This document shows positions 52,506-61,863 of a stretch of DNA of 64,000 nt, piece by piece. The stretch is taken from positions 1,336,273 to 1,400,272 of the forward strand of contig NZ_JAKEDS010000001.1 of the NCBI RefSeq assembly GCF_021462415.1, in the 5' to 3' direction. Each line of letters starts with the position of its first letter. The first letter of the stretch is position 1. The position numbers were made by a program, and so were the translations under genes. The notes beneath the pieces were generated by a model. It was given only the letters and a program-made list of their open reading frames with translations, was not told the origin of the DNA and ran no database searches. The stretch comes from Rhodohalobacter sp. 614A. Its GTDB lineage: Bacteria; Bacteroidota; Rhodothermia; Balneolales; Balneolaceae.

Positions 52506-53261
52506 TTAAAATGAGAAGCCGATTCCAAAAGCCACACGCCGGTACGTAAGCTCCGTCTCAATATTTGTGTCATTGAACTCTTCTTCTTTAAATGAAGCGT
52601 TGTTCACATTATAGCTGATATTGATCTGCCATCGAAAACCACTGCTGGTATTAAACTGAATTCCCATGCCGGGATTGATCATCCAGCCACCACTGTGACT
52701 TTCAATGAGATGAATGTTTTTGCTTGCAATACTGAAATTATAGCCCGTTTTCAGAAAGAGAAACGGAGCACTGTTGGCCTTAATCAGGTTTAAATTTAAC
52801 TGAAGATAAACTGGTATCAAATCCAGCGGATCGCGATAGGGGATGTATCCAACACCAATTCCTGCAGCAAAGCGAGGGTTGAACTGGTATCCGTTCATAG
52901 TATAGAACAAGGGAGTAAGGTCGTCATCACCTGAGATCAATTCAATCCCGGATGTATTGATATAACCCGACATTTTATAGTATCTGATTACAGGTATTTC
53001 TTCTTTGGTAATCTCATCCACTTCATTCATTTGCACGACAAACACATTGCGCCCAGCCGTTTCAATTTTAACCGTCTTGTTATTGATTTCAAGAATTTCT
53101 CCTCGCAGAATACTACCATTTGTCAAATAAATTACATCTTCCGTTTCTGATTGGGCAGCAACGGTTTCCGGAGACGAAATCATCCCCAGAATAATGATTA
53201 GCATACAAACTATAGAAATAGATAATCCCGGCTTTTTCGAAAGTTTCGTTTGGATATTCAT
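52506..53261 (-). CDS. Hypothetical outer membrane protein with N-terminal small beta domain
   Basis: 251 residues. Signal peptide to about residue 36 (VAAQ), then a short beta-rich segment, DVIYLTNGSILRGEILEINNKTVKIETAGRN, of the kind often fused to outer membrane proteins in Bacteroidota. The rest alternates strand-like (FAAGIGVGYIPY, PVYLQLNLNLI, WQINISYNVNNASF) and ends RRVAFGIGFSF, fitting an 8-10 stranded barrel. No named family was recognised. Function unknown. Confidence 0.7.
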   Translation of the reverse strand: MNIQTKLSKKPGLSISIVCMLIIILGMISSPETVAAQSETEDVIYLTNGSILRGEILEINNKTVKIETAGRNVFVVQMNEVDEITKEEIPVIRYYKMSGYINTSGIELISGDDDLTPLFYTMNGYQFNPRFAAGIGVGYIPYRDPLDLIPVYLQLNLNLIKANSAPFLFLKTGYNFSIASKNIHLIESHSGGWMINPGMGIQFNTSSGFRWQINISYNVNNASFKEEEFNDTNIETELTYRRVAFGIGFSF

Positions 53262-53320
53262 ATGTAAAAAAGGTTTATCGAACAGGGTTGAATATTCTTA
53301 TGAGATCTCCGGAAATGCCT

Positions 53321-54652
53321 CTATTCCGTATCATTTGCTACCACCGGTATGGTACTGAGGCGTCGCAGGTCATCAATATCACTGTAATCATATTGCACAA
53401 TTCCGTCATCGCCGGTAACCATTAAAACACCATTGAGCGGTATCACATCATAGGTTTTTAAATCTTTGATATGCCGCAGCAGTTTAATGTCTTTCGGTTT
53501 TTTGGCATCCATGATTTTCAGGCCATGTTCGCCTTCACTTACAAACAAAACATCGCCGTCAATTCCCAAGCCATGCGGGCTGATCATGTCATAAAAAGCT
53601 GTTTTCTTAGGATTGGTCAGATCTTTCACATCAATGACCTCCAGACGGTTGACCCCGCGTGGACAGCGATCTCCGTCTCGCAAGGTTACAAATGCAAAAT
53701 CTCCTTCAACAACTACAGGATCGCAGGCGGTTGTATGCGGATATATGGAAAGCTGTTGTGGCGAGAGGGGATTTGTGATGTCGAAAATGTACATGGCAGA
53801 TGCCGACCCGATAAACAGATTGTCTTTATGCGGAAAAATAGTTTCAATGGCCCATCCAACACTAATTTTATCTACAAGTACAGCGGAGCCGGAGATATCG
53901 AAGGTTGAGAGAGTGGAGTGGTCCACCGTATAAAGATGATCGCCGGTAATCGTAAACCGGGCCATTGAACCGCCTGTTCCGCCAGAATTGGCACCGAATG
54001 AAGCATCTGCACTACGGTTGAAACTGTCTAACAAAAATACTTCACAATCCACACATCGCCAGGGACGTGCCGGGTGAGATCCGCAATCCGTTTCGCAAAC
54101 TTCTTCTCTTATCACCGGTTTCCAGTCCACGAGAATTCCTTTTGAAGGATCAATTGACTGGGTTGTAAATCCGGGCGGAATTTCGGCTGAGTTATTAAAA
54201 ATTCCCTCCATTCTTTTAAGGAGTTCTGGTTGTTGGAGATTACTGATGTCAAAAACCAACAGGTCTTTCTGCGAATCGGCGTACAGGCGATTACCTTTCA
54301 CGGCAATATCTTTATTGGCAGGAATATTGATGAAACCGATATTGAGAGGAGCAGATGGATCGCGGTTGTCAATAATGTGGATTCCCTCATTTACTTCATT
54401 CACAAAAAGGTATCCGTTGTAAAAGTAAATTTTTCCCGGGCGCTGGAGATCGTGGGCTACTTCAAGTGCCACAGAATTGATAAACTCCGTTTCACTCATG
54501 TATACAGGTTCATATTCAATCCACCGAATGGTTTGAACGCGAACATCTTCACATGAATTGAATGACGCCCCAATGGCAAGAAAAAAGGTGAAAAGTAAAA
54601 AATAACGTCGTCCTGATGATTTTTTAAACGAACTGCCCCATACTCTTTTCAT
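53321..54652 (-). CDS. LVIVD-repeat lipoprotein (beta-propeller)
   Basis: 443 residues. The signal peptide ends in a lipobox-like FNSC (Cys34). Several LVIVD-type blades follow: KIYFYNGYLFVNEVNEGIHIIDNRDPSAP, RLYADSQKDLLVFDISNLQQPEL, NLFIGSASAMYIFDITNPLSPQ and VLFVSEGEHGLKIMDAKKPKD, each ending in a D-x-P type turn. They predict a cell-surface or periplasmic beta-propeller. A cysteine-rich insertion (CETDCGSHPARPWRCVDC) lies in the middle. Such proteins are common in Bacteroidota; no activity is known. Confidence 0.83.
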   Translation of the reverse strand: MKRVWGSSFKKSSGRRYFLLFTFFLAIGASFNSCEDVRVQTIRWIEYEPVYMSETEFINSVALEVAHDLQRPGKIYFYNGYLFVNEVNEGIHIIDNRDPSAPLNIGFINIPANKDIAVKGNRLYADSQKDLLVFDISNLQQPELLKRMEGIFNNSAEIPPGFTTQSIDPSKGILVDWKPVIREEVCETDCGSHPARPWRCVDCEVFLLDSFNRSADASFGANSGGTGGSMARFTITGDHLYTVDHSTLSTFDISGSAVLVDKISVGWAIETIFPHKDNLFIGSASAMYIFDITNPLSPQQLSIYPHTTACDPVVVEGDFAFVTLRDGDRCPRGVNRLEVIDVKDLTNPKKTAFYDMISPHGLGIDGDVLFVSEGEHGLKIMDAKKPKDIKLLRHIKDLKTYDVIPLNGVLMVTGDDGIVQYDYSDIDDLRRLSTIPVVANDTE

Positions 54653-54789
54653 AGCTCAAGTATTTTGGTTGATGTTTTCTTTTGATACACCCTGAAACAG
54701 AGCCATACCTATGAATGGGGCTAAAATTGCTGTTTAAGCACAAGCCAACTGTCTAAAAAAGAGGATGTTGAGGGAATGCTTTAGAAGAG

Positions 54790-57648
54790 CTATAAACTAT
54801 TCGCCAAAAGAACGGCCGGGTGCTGTGCCTGTCGGCTTACTCCATCTGCAATTTGATGCCGGCAGGAAAATCCAGAAGCGCAAACCAGTGAATCATCGGG
54901 AAGATCACGAAGAGCCGGAAACAAGGTCTGCTCGCCGACTTGCATAGAAACGTCGTATTTTTCTTTTTCATACCCAAAACTTCCGGCCATTCCACAGCAT
55001 CCGGTTTGTAATTCAACAGGTTCAAATCCAAACTGTTTGAACATTTGAACCATCGGGTCGTTACCGACAAGCGCTTTGGTATGGCAATGTCCGTGGATAT
55101 ACACCTTGCGATTTTTGCCAAAATTCCTGGCTTCTTCCGAAGCGAGTTCCGTGTAAATGAACTCTTCAAAGAGAAACGATTTGGCAGCAATTTCTTCCGC
55201 TTTTTTGATGTCGGCTTCATCACACAAATCCAAATATTCATCCCGGAGAGTCAGCACTTCGCTGGGCTCCAAACCAACCATTGGAATATCCTGATCGGCA
55301 AAAGCCGCAAAACGGTTGATGTTTTCAAAACAGATTGATTTCGCTTCCTTCAAAAATCCCTTGGACAGCTGTGGTCGTCCGGTTGGCCAAATTCCCGGCA
55401 CCAGCACATTGAACCCAAGAGAAGTCAAAACCTTTAAAGCAGCTTTGGCAATATCCGGTTCATGGTAGTTCGTAAATATATCAACCAGGAGTACAACCTG
55501 CTGACCCGCTTCATTTCGAAAATCATCTCCGTTTTTCTTGAACCATTTCTCAAATGTTTCAGAAGCGAATTCAGGAAGTTTTCGCCGGGAATCAATTCCC
55601 ACAATCTTTTCAAAAGCTTTCTTAACCGGGGCTTGATTGGTGATGAAATTTGTACTCTTCGCAAAAGTAGATGCCAGAGGATATAATTTTTCGGGCCGTC
55701 CAAAGAACTTTTCAGCCAATGAAGCCCCTTTTTTTTCATGCCAGCCATTCATGAATTCCGTTTTCATTTTGGCCATATCCACATTGGCAGGACACTCACT
55801 TTTGCAAGCTTTACAACTGAGGCAAAGGCTTAAAGCTTCTTTCAAATCTTCTCCCTCAAAACCTTCCGGATTTTCACCCGAAAAAAGTTGCCGGAAAAGA
55901 TTGGCACGTCCGCGGGTAGTATCTTTTTCATCTCGCGTGGCATGATAAGACGGGCACATTGTTCCGCCGCTTTCAGCTAATTTCCGGCAGACTCCAGCTC
56001 CATTGCATAATTCAATTGCTGAACCAAAACCGTCGGTTTGGCGCCAATTAAAAACGGTATCCACTTTCGGTTTTTGATACGTGGGAGGAAATCGTAAATC
56101 TGTATCAATCGGCTTTGGATTGATGATTTTACCCGGATTGAACCGATATTCGGGATCCCAAATTTCTTTCACCTGTCGAAGCAGGGGAATCATCTCACTG
56201 CCCAAAACAGTTTCGATGTAAGGTGCGCGCGTCCGGCCATCGCCATGCTCACCGGAAAGAGAACCCCGATATTTTTTTACAAGATCCGCGACCTCCTGGG
56301 CAATGTCCTTCATTTTCTGGAGGCCGGCCGGATTACTTATATCCAAAACGGGACGAAGGTGCAATTCACCAACCGAAGCATGTGCATAAAACACACAGGA
56401 TGTGTTGTGCCTGTCGAGAATTTGTTGAAACTCTTTTACATACTCCGGCAAGTCTTCAACCCGAACGGCGGTATCTTCAACAAATGTGGGGGATTTAGAA
56501 TCACTGCCGAGCCCCATCAAGAGACCAAGTCCGGCTTTTCTGAGATCCCAGACCCGTTGCATTTTGTCATTATCCGTTAATATCGGGTAAGCATAACCAA
56601 GGCCCAGTTCTTCAAGTCTGGCTTTCAGTTCAAGGTTTTTTTGCGAAAGTTTATCAGCATCTTCGCCTTCAAACTGGATGATCAAAATACATTTTGGGGA
56701 ATTTTCTAAAAAGAATCGATTTTTTCGCTGTTCAATATTTCCTTTCGTGGCATCGAGAATAATATCATCCACAAGTTCAACCGCAGACGGAGCCCATTTT
56801 ACAGCCTCAACAGTTGCAAGCATAGCCTCATGAAGGGATCGGAACTGGGGAATAATCAACGTTTTTTGAGACGGGAGCGGAGCGAGATTTACTTTTGCCG
56901 ATGCAGTCATTGCCAAAGTTCCTTCACTTCCACAGAGAAGTTCTGCAAGATTAAAAGGCCGGCCGCCGGGTGTGATAGGATCCATTTCACAAAGACGATC
57001 TAACGCATAACCGGTATTTCGCCGGATGATATCCGGGTGGGGAAAATGTTCAAAAACAGAATCTTTATGCGTTTTTAAAAGCTCCAGCATTTCCCGATAG
57101 ATCTTTCCCTCAAGAGTATCGAGTTTGCATTTTTCATCCAATTCTTTTTGAGAAAGCGGCTTGAAAACAGTAGTTGATCCATCACTCAAAACCGCTTCAA
57201 TCTCAAGAATGTGTTCCCGGGTAGTTTTATGTTTGATGGAAAACGATCCACAGGAATTGTTTCCGATCATGCCTCCGAGCATACAGCGATTTGTAGTGGC
57301 TGTATCGGGCCCAAACTGCAGTTTATATTTTGCGGCTTCACGATTGAGAGTATCCCGAATGACGCCGGGCTGAACATGTGCAAAATGGTTTTCAGAATCG
57401 ATTTGATGAATGGCGGTTATGTGCCGCGAAACATCCATAATGACACCATTTCCGGTTGTCTGACCCGCAAGACTGGTTCCGGCGCTTCGGGCTGTGATCG
57501 TAAATCCCTCTTTCTTCGATTTTTTAACCAGATCACAAATATCCTCAAGTGTTTTCGGAAAAGCCACCCCTTGTGGAAGCTCTTCGTAGATGGAGGCATC
57601 GGTGGCGTAGAGCCTTCTGATTAGAGAACTCGTTTCAATGCTGGCCAT
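54790..57648 (-). CDS. FAD/Fe-S D-2-hydroxyacid dehydrogenase (YdiJ / D-lactate dehydrogenase-like)
   Basis: 952 residues. An FAD_binding_4 domain (ITARSAGTSLAGQTTGNGVIMDVSRH, MLGGMIGNNSCGS) is followed by an FAD-oxidase C-terminal domain ending SGEHGDGRTRAPYIE. A ferredoxin-like part has CNGAGVCRK...MCPSY and CLSCKACKSECP, and C-terminal CCG-type motifs GHCHTKALVG and CCGMAGSFGYE finish the protein. This layout matches E. coli YdiJ, a D-2-hydroxyglutarate dehydrogenase, and related D-lactate dehydrogenases. It lies 15 bases downstream of an L-2-hydroxyglutarate oxidase-like gene, which favours 2-hydroxyglutarate, but lactate cannot be excluded. Confidence 0.87.
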   Translation of the reverse strand: MASIETSSLIRRLYATDASIYEELPQGVAFPKTLEDICDLVKKSKKEGFTITARSAGTSLAGQTTGNGVIMDVSRHITAIHQIDSENHFAHVQPGVIRDTLNREAAKYKLQFGPDTATTNRCMLGGMIGNNSCGSFSIKHKTTREHILEIEAVLSDGSTTVFKPLSQKELDEKCKLDTLEGKIYREMLELLKTHKDSVFEHFPHPDIIRRNTGYALDRLCEMDPITPGGRPFNLAELLCGSEGTLAMTASAKVNLAPLPSQKTLIIPQFRSLHEAMLATVEAVKWAPSAVELVDDIILDATKGNIEQRKNRFFLENSPKCILIIQFEGEDADKLSQKNLELKARLEELGLGYAYPILTDNDKMQRVWDLRKAGLGLLMGLGSDSKSPTFVEDTAVRVEDLPEYVKEFQQILDRHNTSCVFYAHASVGELHLRPVLDISNPAGLQKMKDIAQEVADLVKKYRGSLSGEHGDGRTRAPYIETVLGSEMIPLLRQVKEIWDPEYRFNPGKIINPKPIDTDLRFPPTYQKPKVDTVFNWRQTDGFGSAIELCNGAGVCRKLAESGGTMCPSYHATRDEKDTTRGRANLFRQLFSGENPEGFEGEDLKEALSLCLSCKACKSECPANVDMAKMKTEFMNGWHEKKGASLAEKFFGRPEKLYPLASTFAKSTNFITNQAPVKKAFEKIVGIDSRRKLPEFASETFEKWFKKNGDDFRNEAGQQVVLLVDIFTNYHEPDIAKAALKVLTSLGFNVLVPGIWPTGRPQLSKGFLKEAKSICFENINRFAAFADQDIPMVGLEPSEVLTLRDEYLDLCDEADIKKAEEIAAKSFLFEEFIYTELASEEARNFGKNRKVYIHGHCHTKALVGNDPMVQMFKQFGFEPVELQTGCCGMAGSFGYEKEKYDVSMQVGEQTLFPALRDLPDDSLVCASGFSCRHQIADGVSRQAQHPAVLLANSL

Positions 57649-57663
57649 TCGAATGGTATTCTT

Positions 57664-58866
57664 CTAAAGTGAAAATGAAGCCCTGGCTTTCTCAACAATT
57701 TCATCCCCAATGGAAAGCCCTGCAGTGGCAGCCGGACTCGGAGCATTCAGTACATGAATTTCACGTTCGGTCGTTTCAAAATAAAAGTCATCGAGCAATT
57801 CGCCATTAGGCTGCAAAGCCATTGCACGAACCCCGGAAGGCGATGTTTTCAGATCTTCTGCCTGGATGGACGGAATTAATTTCCTGAGATTTTTTAGAAA
57901 TCCTTTTTTCGAAAACGATCGATACATTTCGTCGAGCCCCATTTGCCAATGCTTTCCGGCAAGCTTCCAGAAACCGGGGAAATCAAACGTTTCGAGAGTG
58001 TCTTTGAGGTTGAAGGAGGTCTTTTTATAACCTTCTCGCTTGAAAGCAAAAACAGCATTCGGCCCGCACTCTACTCCGCCGAGAGCCATTCGCGTAAAGT
58101 GGACACCCAGAAATGGGAACTCGGGGTTTGGCATCGGGTAAATCAAACCTTTTACTTTATGTTCGGCTTGGGTGGTGAGCTCATAATACTCACCCCGAAA
58201 TGGTACAATTTTAATATTGGGTTTGATTCCGGCCGATCGCGCAACGCGGTCGCTGTGCAGGCCCGTGCAGTTTATAAAATGCCTGGTTTTAAAATTCTCT
58301 TTTGTGGATTGAACCGTTAAGCATCCGTTGGTTTGATGCACGCTTCGTACAGGACTTTTAAACTGAACGGATTGTCCGGCTTCGGAAAGTTTATGATGAA
58401 GAGACTGGCAGACACCTGTAAAATCAACAATACCGGCACACGGAACATATATAGCCTGAACACCGGCCACATATGGCTCAATTTCTTTTAACTCTTTATT
58501 GTCGATTAAACGAATGTTTTCAATTTCATTTTGAAGGCCACGCTCATACAAACCGTTCAATCTGGGGAGGTCATCTTCGGTTGATGCAACGATTACTTTT
58601 CCACAAATATCGTGCTCAATCCCGTTCTCCTTGCAGTAATCAACGATCTGGTGGCGTCCGTCGATGCAATTTTTAGCCTTGTAGCTCCCGGGTTGATAGT
58701 AAATCCCGGAATGAATAACTCCCGAATTATGACCCGTTTGATGTGCTGCGACTCTGTCCTCTTTTTCCAAAACAAGGATGGAGGAGTCCGGGAATTTCTT
58801 GGAAAGTTTATACGCTGTCGACAATCCTACGATACCGGCTCCGGCTACCAAAAAATCATAAACCAT
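57664..58866 (-). CDS. lhgO: L-2-hydroxyglutarate oxidase (LhgO-like)
   Basis: 400 residues. The FAD-binding GAGIVGLSTAYKLSKKFP lies at the N-terminus. HQTGHNSGVIHSGIYYQPGSYKA and the later GGVECGPNAVFAFKREGY, and the C-terminal SPAATAGLSIGDEI, match L-2-hydroxyglutarate dehydrogenases. It oxidises L-2-hydroxyglutarate to 2-oxoglutarate, passing electrons to quinone or oxygen. It is first of two minus-strand genes; the second is an FAD/Fe-S D-2-hydroxyacid dehydrogenase. Confidence 0.88.
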   Translation of the reverse strand: MVYDFLVAGAGIVGLSTAYKLSKKFPDSSILVLEKEDRVAAHQTGHNSGVIHSGIYYQPGSYKAKNCIDGRHQIVDYCKENGIEHDICGKVIVASTEDDLPRLNGLYERGLQNEIENIRLIDNKELKEIEPYVAGVQAIYVPCAGIVDFTGVCQSLHHKLSEAGQSVQFKSPVRSVHQTNGCLTVQSTKENFKTRHFINCTGLHSDRVARSAGIKPNIKIVPFRGEYYELTTQAEHKVKGLIYPMPNPEFPFLGVHFTRMALGGVECGPNAVFAFKREGYKKTSFNLKDTLETFDFPGFWKLAGKHWQMGLDEMYRSFSKKGFLKNLRKLIPSIQAEDLKTSPSGVRAMALQPNGELLDDFYFETTEREIHVLNAPSPAATAGLSIGDEIVEKARASFSL

Positions 58867-59031
58867 TAGCAGTACGTTTTAAATTCAAACATATAAATAT
58901 AAGAATTGTATTGCTATTAACCTGATATAAAAGCGGCACATTCATAGCGAATAGAACCATTAGATAATCATTAAACATTTTACCGTAAATCCTGTTATTT
59001 TTACGGCTTAATCTTTAAAGGAATTAACAGA

Positions 59032-59574
59032 ATGAAAAAAGTAAATCTTCTATTAATCTTTTTGTTTTCATTGATTTTGGCCGGTTGTGGTGGCGAATCG
59101 GATTCGCAGCAACAAGCACAAAATCAGGAAAACGATTCAGAAGAAAGTATTGTTGAAAATGCGGTCTTTACGGATCTGGATGGCAATGAAGTGAGTGTGG
59201 GTGAGTATGAAGGAAAGCTCGTTCTTATTGATTTTTGGGAAACCTGGTGCGGACCCTGTTTGCAGGTTTTTCCCGCGATGCAGGATCTTCGCAGTGAACA
59301 TCCGGATAAGTTTGAAGTTTTGGCCGTAACTGTAGGACTCAACGAAGGCCCCGAAGAGGCAAAACAATTTGTTGAGCGGAATGATTATGATTTTGAATTT
59401 TTGTATGATGAGAATGATATTTTTGACAGGTTGGGAGGTCAGGGCATTCCTTTCAAAGTATTTATAGATCCGGATGGAAATCTCATTACCATTGAAATGG
59501 GATCCTACGGAAGAGAAGCCGATTACGAAAAAACGAAAGAGTTATTGGCTCAATATTTCGAAATCGAAGAGTAA
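59032..59574 (+). CDS. TlpA-like thioredoxin-fold lipoprotein
   Basis: 180 residues. Lipobox LAGC (Cys19), then a Gln/Ser/Glu-rich linker, then a thioredoxin fold with the active site WETWCGPC (Cys73 and Cys76) and the cis-Pro region GQGIPFKVFIDPDG. Such TlpA/ResA-like proteins reduce disulfides in the periplasm, for example during cytochrome maturation. It is encoded 80 bases before ahcY on the same strand. Confidence 0.9.
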   Translation: MKKVNLLLIFLFSLILAGCGGESDSQQQAQNQENDSEESIVENAVFTDLDGNEVSVGEYEGKLVLIDFWETWCGPCLQVFPAMQDLRSEHPDKFEVLAVTVGLNEGPEEAKQFVERNDYDFEFLYDENDIFDRLGGQGIPFKVFIDPDGNLITIEMGSYGREADYEKTKELLAQYFEIEE

Positions 59575-59654
59575 TCAATCGATTTTTGGGTTGAACCTTA
59601 TGTTTAATCCGTTTGTTAATTGAAAAGCAAATTTAAAAACAACACTATTTTTTA

Positions 59655-60956
59655 ATGGAACAACAAGTAGAAAAATTACCCTACAAAGTTAAAGATATTG
59701 GTCTTGCCAAATTTGGCCGGCAGGAAATTTCACTTGCCGAAGCAGAAATGCCCGGATTGATGGCAACCCGCGAAGAATTTGGTAAATCAAAACCCCTGAA
59801 AGGCGCACGTATTGCCGGTTGCCTTCACATGACTATTCAGACGGCTGTTTTAATCGAAACACTGGTTGAACTCGGTGCGGAAGTCCAGTGGTCATCATGC
59901 AACATTTATTCCACTCAGGATCACGCCGCTGCAGCGATTGCAAAAGCCGGCGTACCTGTTTATGCATGGAAGGGAATGACCGAAGAAGAATATGAGTGGT
60001 GTATTGAACAGACACTTTTCTTCCCGGACGGAAAACCTTTAAATATGATTTTGGATGACGGCGGTGATCTCACCAATGTGGTGCTGGATAACTATCCTGA
60101 ATTGGCCGAAGGAATTCGCGGTATTTCTGAAGAGACAACTACCGGCGTGCTTCGGCTCTACGATCGCGTGAAAAAAGGAACGCTTACCATTCCGGCGATC
60201 AATGTGAATGATTCTGTAACCAAGTCTAAATTTGATAACAAATATGGTTGCCGTGAATCCTGTGCCGATGCTATTCGTCGTGCTACAGATGTAATGATGG
60301 CCGGAAAAGTTGCCGTTGTAGCCGGTTACGGTGATGTTGGAAAAGGTTCTGCCGCTTCATTGAGAGGAGCCGGTGCCCGCGTAATCGTAACTGAGATTGA
60401 CCCGATTTGTGCGCTTCAGGCTGCAATGGATGGATACGAAGTAAAACGAATGGCCGATGCCGCAAAAGAGGGCGATATTTTTGTAACCGCCACCGGTAAC
60501 AAAGACATCCTGACTGAAGAGCATTTCAAACTGATGAAAGACAAAGCGATTGTTGGGAATATTGGTCACTTTGATAATGAGATTGATGTAAAATGGCTGA
60601 AAGACAATGCTGAAGAAGAGAATATCAAACCCCAGGTAGACCTGTTTCGGTTTGAAGACGGTAAAGAACTGATTCTTCTTTCGCAAGGACGACTCATGAA
60701 TCTTGGAAATGCAACAGGCCATCCAAGCTTTGTAATGAGTAACAGTTTCACCAATCAAACTCTTGCACAGATTGCTCTTTGGAATGAGGAGTTTGAAGTG
60801 GACGTACATGTTCTTCCTAAACATCTCGATGAGAAAGTTGCACGTCTTCACCTTCAAAAAATCGGTGTGGAGTTAGAAGAACTTTCAAAAGAACAATCTG
60901 ATTACATCGGGGTTCCAAAACAAGGGCCTTATAAACCAGATCATTACAGATACTAA
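59655..60956 (+). CDS. ahcY: Adenosylhomocysteinase
   Basis: 433 residues. Substrate motifs [23 protein letters not shown] and [16 protein letters not shown], the NAD-binding [18 protein letters not shown] (from residue 224), and the C-terminal end PYKPDHYRY are all present and typical. It hydrolyses S-adenosylhomocysteine to homocysteine and adenosine in the methyl cycle. No S-adenosylhomocysteine riboswitch is apparent in the 80 bases upstream. A strong terminator follows. Confidence 0.97.
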   Translation: MEQQVEKLPYKVKDIGLAKFGRQEISLAEAEMPGLMATREEFGKSKPLKGARIAGCLHMTIQTAVLIETLVELGAEVQWSSCNIYSTQDHAAAAIAKAGVPVYAWKGMTEEEYEWCIEQTLFFPDGKPLNMILDDGGDLTNVVLDNYPELAEGIRGISEETTTGVLRLYDRVKKGTLTIPAINVNDSVTKSKFDNKYGCRESCADAIRRATDVMMAGKVAVVAGYGDVGKGSAASLRGAGARVIVTEIDPICALQAAMDGYEVKRMADAAKEGDIFVTATGNKDILTEEHFKLMKDKAIVGNIGHFDNEIDVKWLKDNAEEENIKPQVDLFRFEDGKELILLSQGRLMNLGNATGHPSFVMSNSFTNQTLAQIALWNEEFEVDVHVLPKHLDEKVARLHLQKIGVELEELSKEQSDYIGVPKQGPYKPDHYRY

Positions 60957-60989
60957 TCTGTTTGCAGATAAGAAATCTATAAGTAAAGA

Positions 60990-61023
60990 AAAGCCCGTCC
61001 TGAATTTCAAGACGGGCTTTTTA
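60990..61023 (+). terminator. Intrinsic terminator after ahcY
   Basis: The arms AAAGCCCGTC (60990-60999) and GACGGGCTTT (61011-61020) are perfect complements around an 11-base loop, with further T following on the plus strand. Confidence 0.9.
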
Positions 61024-61137
61024 GTTTTTGAGACACTGTCTTTTCACATCAGTATATAATTTATCTCAAGACTTCTTTTGATTACGGCTTAAAACGCTTT
61101 GCCGATAAGAAAATACAATGTCTTTTTGTGGCTCTTA

Positions 61138-61680
61138 TTATTCACCTCGGGTAAACTGAACATTCAGATCCAGTTTTACTTCATCAGAAACCACGAGATT
61201 TCCGGCCTCCGTTACGCCATTCCATTTTAAGCCAAACTCTTTTCGATTAATTTTTCCGGTTACTTCAAATCCAGCTTTTACATTTCCGTAGGGATCTGTT
61301 ACGGTTCCGCCATAAACGGCATCCAATTCAACGGGTTTTGTGTTTCCGCGAATCGTCAGATTTCCAATAAGTTTGTATTCACCTTCACCAATGTGCTTGA
61401 AAGAAGTGGATTCAAATGTAAGTTTTGGATGCTCTTCTGCATTGAAGAAGTCATCAGATTTCAGGTGTGCGTCACGGTCTGAGCTATTGGTATCAATACT
61501 GTTTACATCCGCTTCGAAGGTTATCTTCGCATCTTCAAAATTTTCGTTGTCTGTTTCAACAGATGCAACAAAAGTTTTGAATTTCCCAGTCACAGTAGAA
61601 ATCACAAGGTGTTTTACTTTAAAGTTGATTTCGGAGTGAGCCGTATCAATTGTCCATTTAGTTAAAGTGTCAGCTGCCAT
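61138..61680 (-). CDS. YceI-family lipocalin-like protein
   Basis: 180 residues. The YceI pattern is clear: WTIDTAHSEINFKVKHLVISTVTGKFKTF, DRDAHLKSDDFFNAEEHPKLTFES, NLTIRGNTKPVELDA, and the end GNLVVSDEVKLDLNVQF. The fold is a lipocalin-like barrel that can bind isoprenoid-like lipids. No signal peptide is present, so this copy is probably cytoplasmic. A perfect 24-bp palindrome lies 24 bases upstream of the start, implying control by a dimeric repressor. Confidence 0.93.
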   Translation of the reverse strand: MAADTLTKWTIDTAHSEINFKVKHLVISTVTGKFKTFVASVETDNENFEDAKITFEADVNSIDTNSSDRDAHLKSDDFFNAEEHPKLTFESTSFKHIGEGEYKLIGNLTIRGNTKPVELDAVYGGTVTDPYGNVKAGFEVTGKINRKEFGLKWNGVTEAGNLVVSDEVKLDLNVQFTRGE

Positions 61681-61704
61681 AATTCAAATAGTTAGATTAA
61701 TATC

Positions 61705-61728
61705 AATTAGTTTAATATTAAACTAATT
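61705..61728. promoter_or_regulatory. Perfect 24-bp palindromic operator upstream of the yceI-like gene
   Basis: The half-site AATTAGTTTAAT is followed immediately by its exact reverse complement, giving a 24-bp palindrome with no spacer. It sits between 24 and 48 bases before the gene. On the minus strand a possible -10 box, TATACT, lies a few bases upstream of it, so the palindrome would cover the transcription start. This arrangement is typical of winged-helix dimer repressors such as the MarR family. Confidence 0.6.
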
Positions 61729-61811
61729 TAGTATAACATTGATTCCTGAACAAATAGAACTTATTGATGATGTTTATAGATAAGTTTCGTTTTTTTTAAA
61801 AGGAGATAGGA

Positions 61812-61851
61812 TAGAAAAAACGTAAGGGGATTATGAATTCCCCCTACGTTT
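61812..61851 (-). terminator. Intrinsic terminator after the DUF1080 gene
   Basis: On the minus strand a 13-bp stem beginning AAACGTAGGGGGA pairs with TCCCCTTACGTTT, with one G-U pair and an 8-base loop, then runs into T. It lies 12 bases after the DUF1080 stop codon. Confidence 0.85.
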
Positions 61852-61863
61852 CTTAAATGCATT

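Noticed and set aside
58983-59006. Hairpin CCGTAAA / TTTACGG upstream of the TlpA-like gene as a terminator
   Set aside because: The stem is only 7 bp and A/T-rich, with no T run in either direction.
59575-59654. S-adenosylhomocysteine riboswitch in front of ahcY
   Set aside because: The 80-base gap lacks the conserved paired elements of known SAH riboswitches.
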